From: Pseudomonas alkylphenolica
Lineage (GTDB): Bacteria > Pseudomonadota > Gammaproteobacteria > Pseudomonadales > Pseudomonadaceae
Assembly: GCF_000746525.1 (NCBI RefSeq)
Contig: NZ_CP009048.1
Location: 1,791,501-1,855,500 of the forward strand
Reading direction: 5' to 3'
Length of the DNA stretch: 64,000 bases
Part shown: piece by piece, positions 63,131 to 64,000 of the stretch
Layout: each line of letters begins with the position of its first letter
Position numbering within the stretch: the first letter of the stretch is position 1
Notes under the pieces: generated by a model
Databases searched by the model: none
What the model was told of the DNA's origin: nothing
What the model saw: the letters and a program-made list of their open reading frames with translations, nothing else
Made by a program: the position numbers and the translations under genes

Positions 63131-64000
63131 GCCAGACAGTTCTCACCACCTTCTCCGATGCCGAGATTCGGCGCCAGGCCGCCAAGACTGACGTGCTCAA
63201 CCTTCGCGATGCGCGATACCCGGGCGTTTACTTCCGGTTCAACAAGAACCGCGAGCGCGGGTCTTGGTACCTGGTCGTCAGCTCCAAGTGGAGCAAGGTA
63301 GCGACCTATCCAGCGCTTCCAACCAAGAGCTTGATCAGCGCGCTGCCGGGCATCCGTGAGCGCCTGGCCGTGGACCCCGGTGCATCGACCGCCGCTGGCA
63401 CGCTGCACACAGTCGGCCAATTGTTGTCTTGGTACGCTGATCGGCAATCCCGCGACCGGAGTCTGTCCGCCAAGCGCCGGTCGACCACGGCCTCAATCAT
63501 CAGCTGTCACCTGAAGCGGCGGCTGGAGGACCTTCCGGTTTCCGAGGTCACCCGTTCAAGCCTGGACAAGCTCGCCATGTGGCCACTTCAAGAAGAGGTG
63601 TCACTGTCCTACGTCCGCCTGATGTGGGGCGTGCTGGTGGTCTCGTTCCGCCAGGCGGCGAAGCTGCACATGATCACGTCCAATCCGATCGCGGGCTTCA
63701 AGTTCACCGACTTCACCAAGGCCCGGGTTAAGCCGAAGCCGGCACGCTTGAGGACGGTGCAGTTGGAGAAGGTGCTTGGTGAACTGGCCATCCGGTTCGA
63801 TGAGGCTCCGGTGGACTGCACGCTGGCCCTGCTGATGCTGTGCCATGGAACCCGAGTGGGTGAGACCCGGATGGCGCGCTGGGCGCATATGACCCAAGGT
63901 GAGCAACCGGAGTGGTTCATTCCTGCCGAGAACACCAAGACGCGCTGCGAGCATCGCTTGCCGCTGACTCACCAGGCACTGGCCCTGTTGAATCGCTATC
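63127..64000 (+). CDS. Second tyrosine recombinase (runs off the window)
   Basis: At least 291 residues; the catalytic C terminus is cut off. It has a short N-terminal arm (RYPGVYFRFNKNRERGSWYL), a SAM-like core-binding domain (LSWYADRQSRD, to ILK) and the start of the catalytic domain with Arg243 (LCHGTRVGETRMARW) and a Lys near 271. It is coupled to the replication operon by ATGA, unlike the integrase at 48980. It may resolve phage dimers or act in late DNA processing. Confidence 0.85.
   Translation, partial: MSQTVLTTFSDAEIRRQAAKTDVLNLRDARYPGVYFRFNKNRERGSWYLVVSSKWSKVATYPALPTKSLISALPGIRERLAVDPGASTAAGTLHTVGQLLSWYADRQSRDRSLSAKRRSTTASIISCHLKRRLEDLPVSEVTRSSLDKLAMWPLQEEVSLSYVRLMWGVLVVSFRQAAKLHMITSNPIAGFKFTDFTKARVKPKPARLRTVQLEKVLGELAIRFDEAPVDCTLALLMLCHGTRVGETRMARWAHMTQGEQPEWFIPAENTKTRCEHRLPLTHQALALLNRY

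Overview
The window is a piece of a GC-rich fluorescent-pseudomonad chromosome, most like the Pseudomonas putida group. Gene content and order support this: fadBA, topA, lexA-sulA, psrA, nagZ, mfd, gap, sthA and the lolCDE block, followed by a cinS-cinR/cinA/queF copper locus. Repeated REP palindromes of the pseudomonad type separate the genes. The last quarter (about 48.8 kb to the end) is a temperate prophage inserted at the 5' end of dusA.

Chromosomal part (1-48.8 kb). The 3' end of a yegS-type lipid kinase gene is followed by a NarL-type two-component pair, a degenerate Hpt protein and a CheV. Next come a MOSC protein, the lytic transglycosylase Slt, the ABC-F ATPase Uup and a universal stress protein. 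The fatty-acid oxidation operon fadBA, a DUF1653 gene and topA follow. The SOS block sulA-lexA has two LexA boxes, and the divergent psrA has two PsrA-type operators. After these lie an L,D-transpeptidase, nagZ, an SNF2 helicase, csiV, mfd, gap, apbE, sthA, ugpQ, a PilZ-like gene and lolC-lolD-lolE. The cin copper locus, mlaA, the rssB/rssC pair, a PhoD-like phosphatase, tal and dusA complete this part.

Prophage (48.8-64 kb, right end outside the window). Beside dusA sits a tyrosine integrase. A long leftward early block runs from about 58.15 kb down to 50.1 kb and ends with a PrtN-like gene. The immunity region at 58.55-59.7 kb has a LexA-like S24 repressor, a YdaS/Cro-type gene, and six operator-like sites of the form T(A/G)CAA-N7-TTGTA over three predicted promoters. 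A rightward replication operon follows: O-like protein, DnaB helicase, YbcO-type nuclease, VRR-NUC nuclease and a second tyrosine recombinase that runs off the window.

The main discovery is a complete diversity-generating retroelement (DGR) in the leftward block (53.4-56.45 kb). In transcription order it has target gene 2 with VR2, target gene 1 with VR1, avd, the template repeat TR, and the reverse transcriptase. By direct reading, VR2 differs from TR at 17 of 101 positions and VR1 at 15, and every substitution lies at a TR adenine. VR1 also carries a 2-base GG insertion that shifts the end of target 1 out of frame; a further homing event could in principle erase it. A hairpin lies about 30-35 nt beyond each VR and none lies beyond TR. 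The RT open reading frame begins inside TR. The DGR lies in the integrase-immunity arm, not beside a recognisable tail module.
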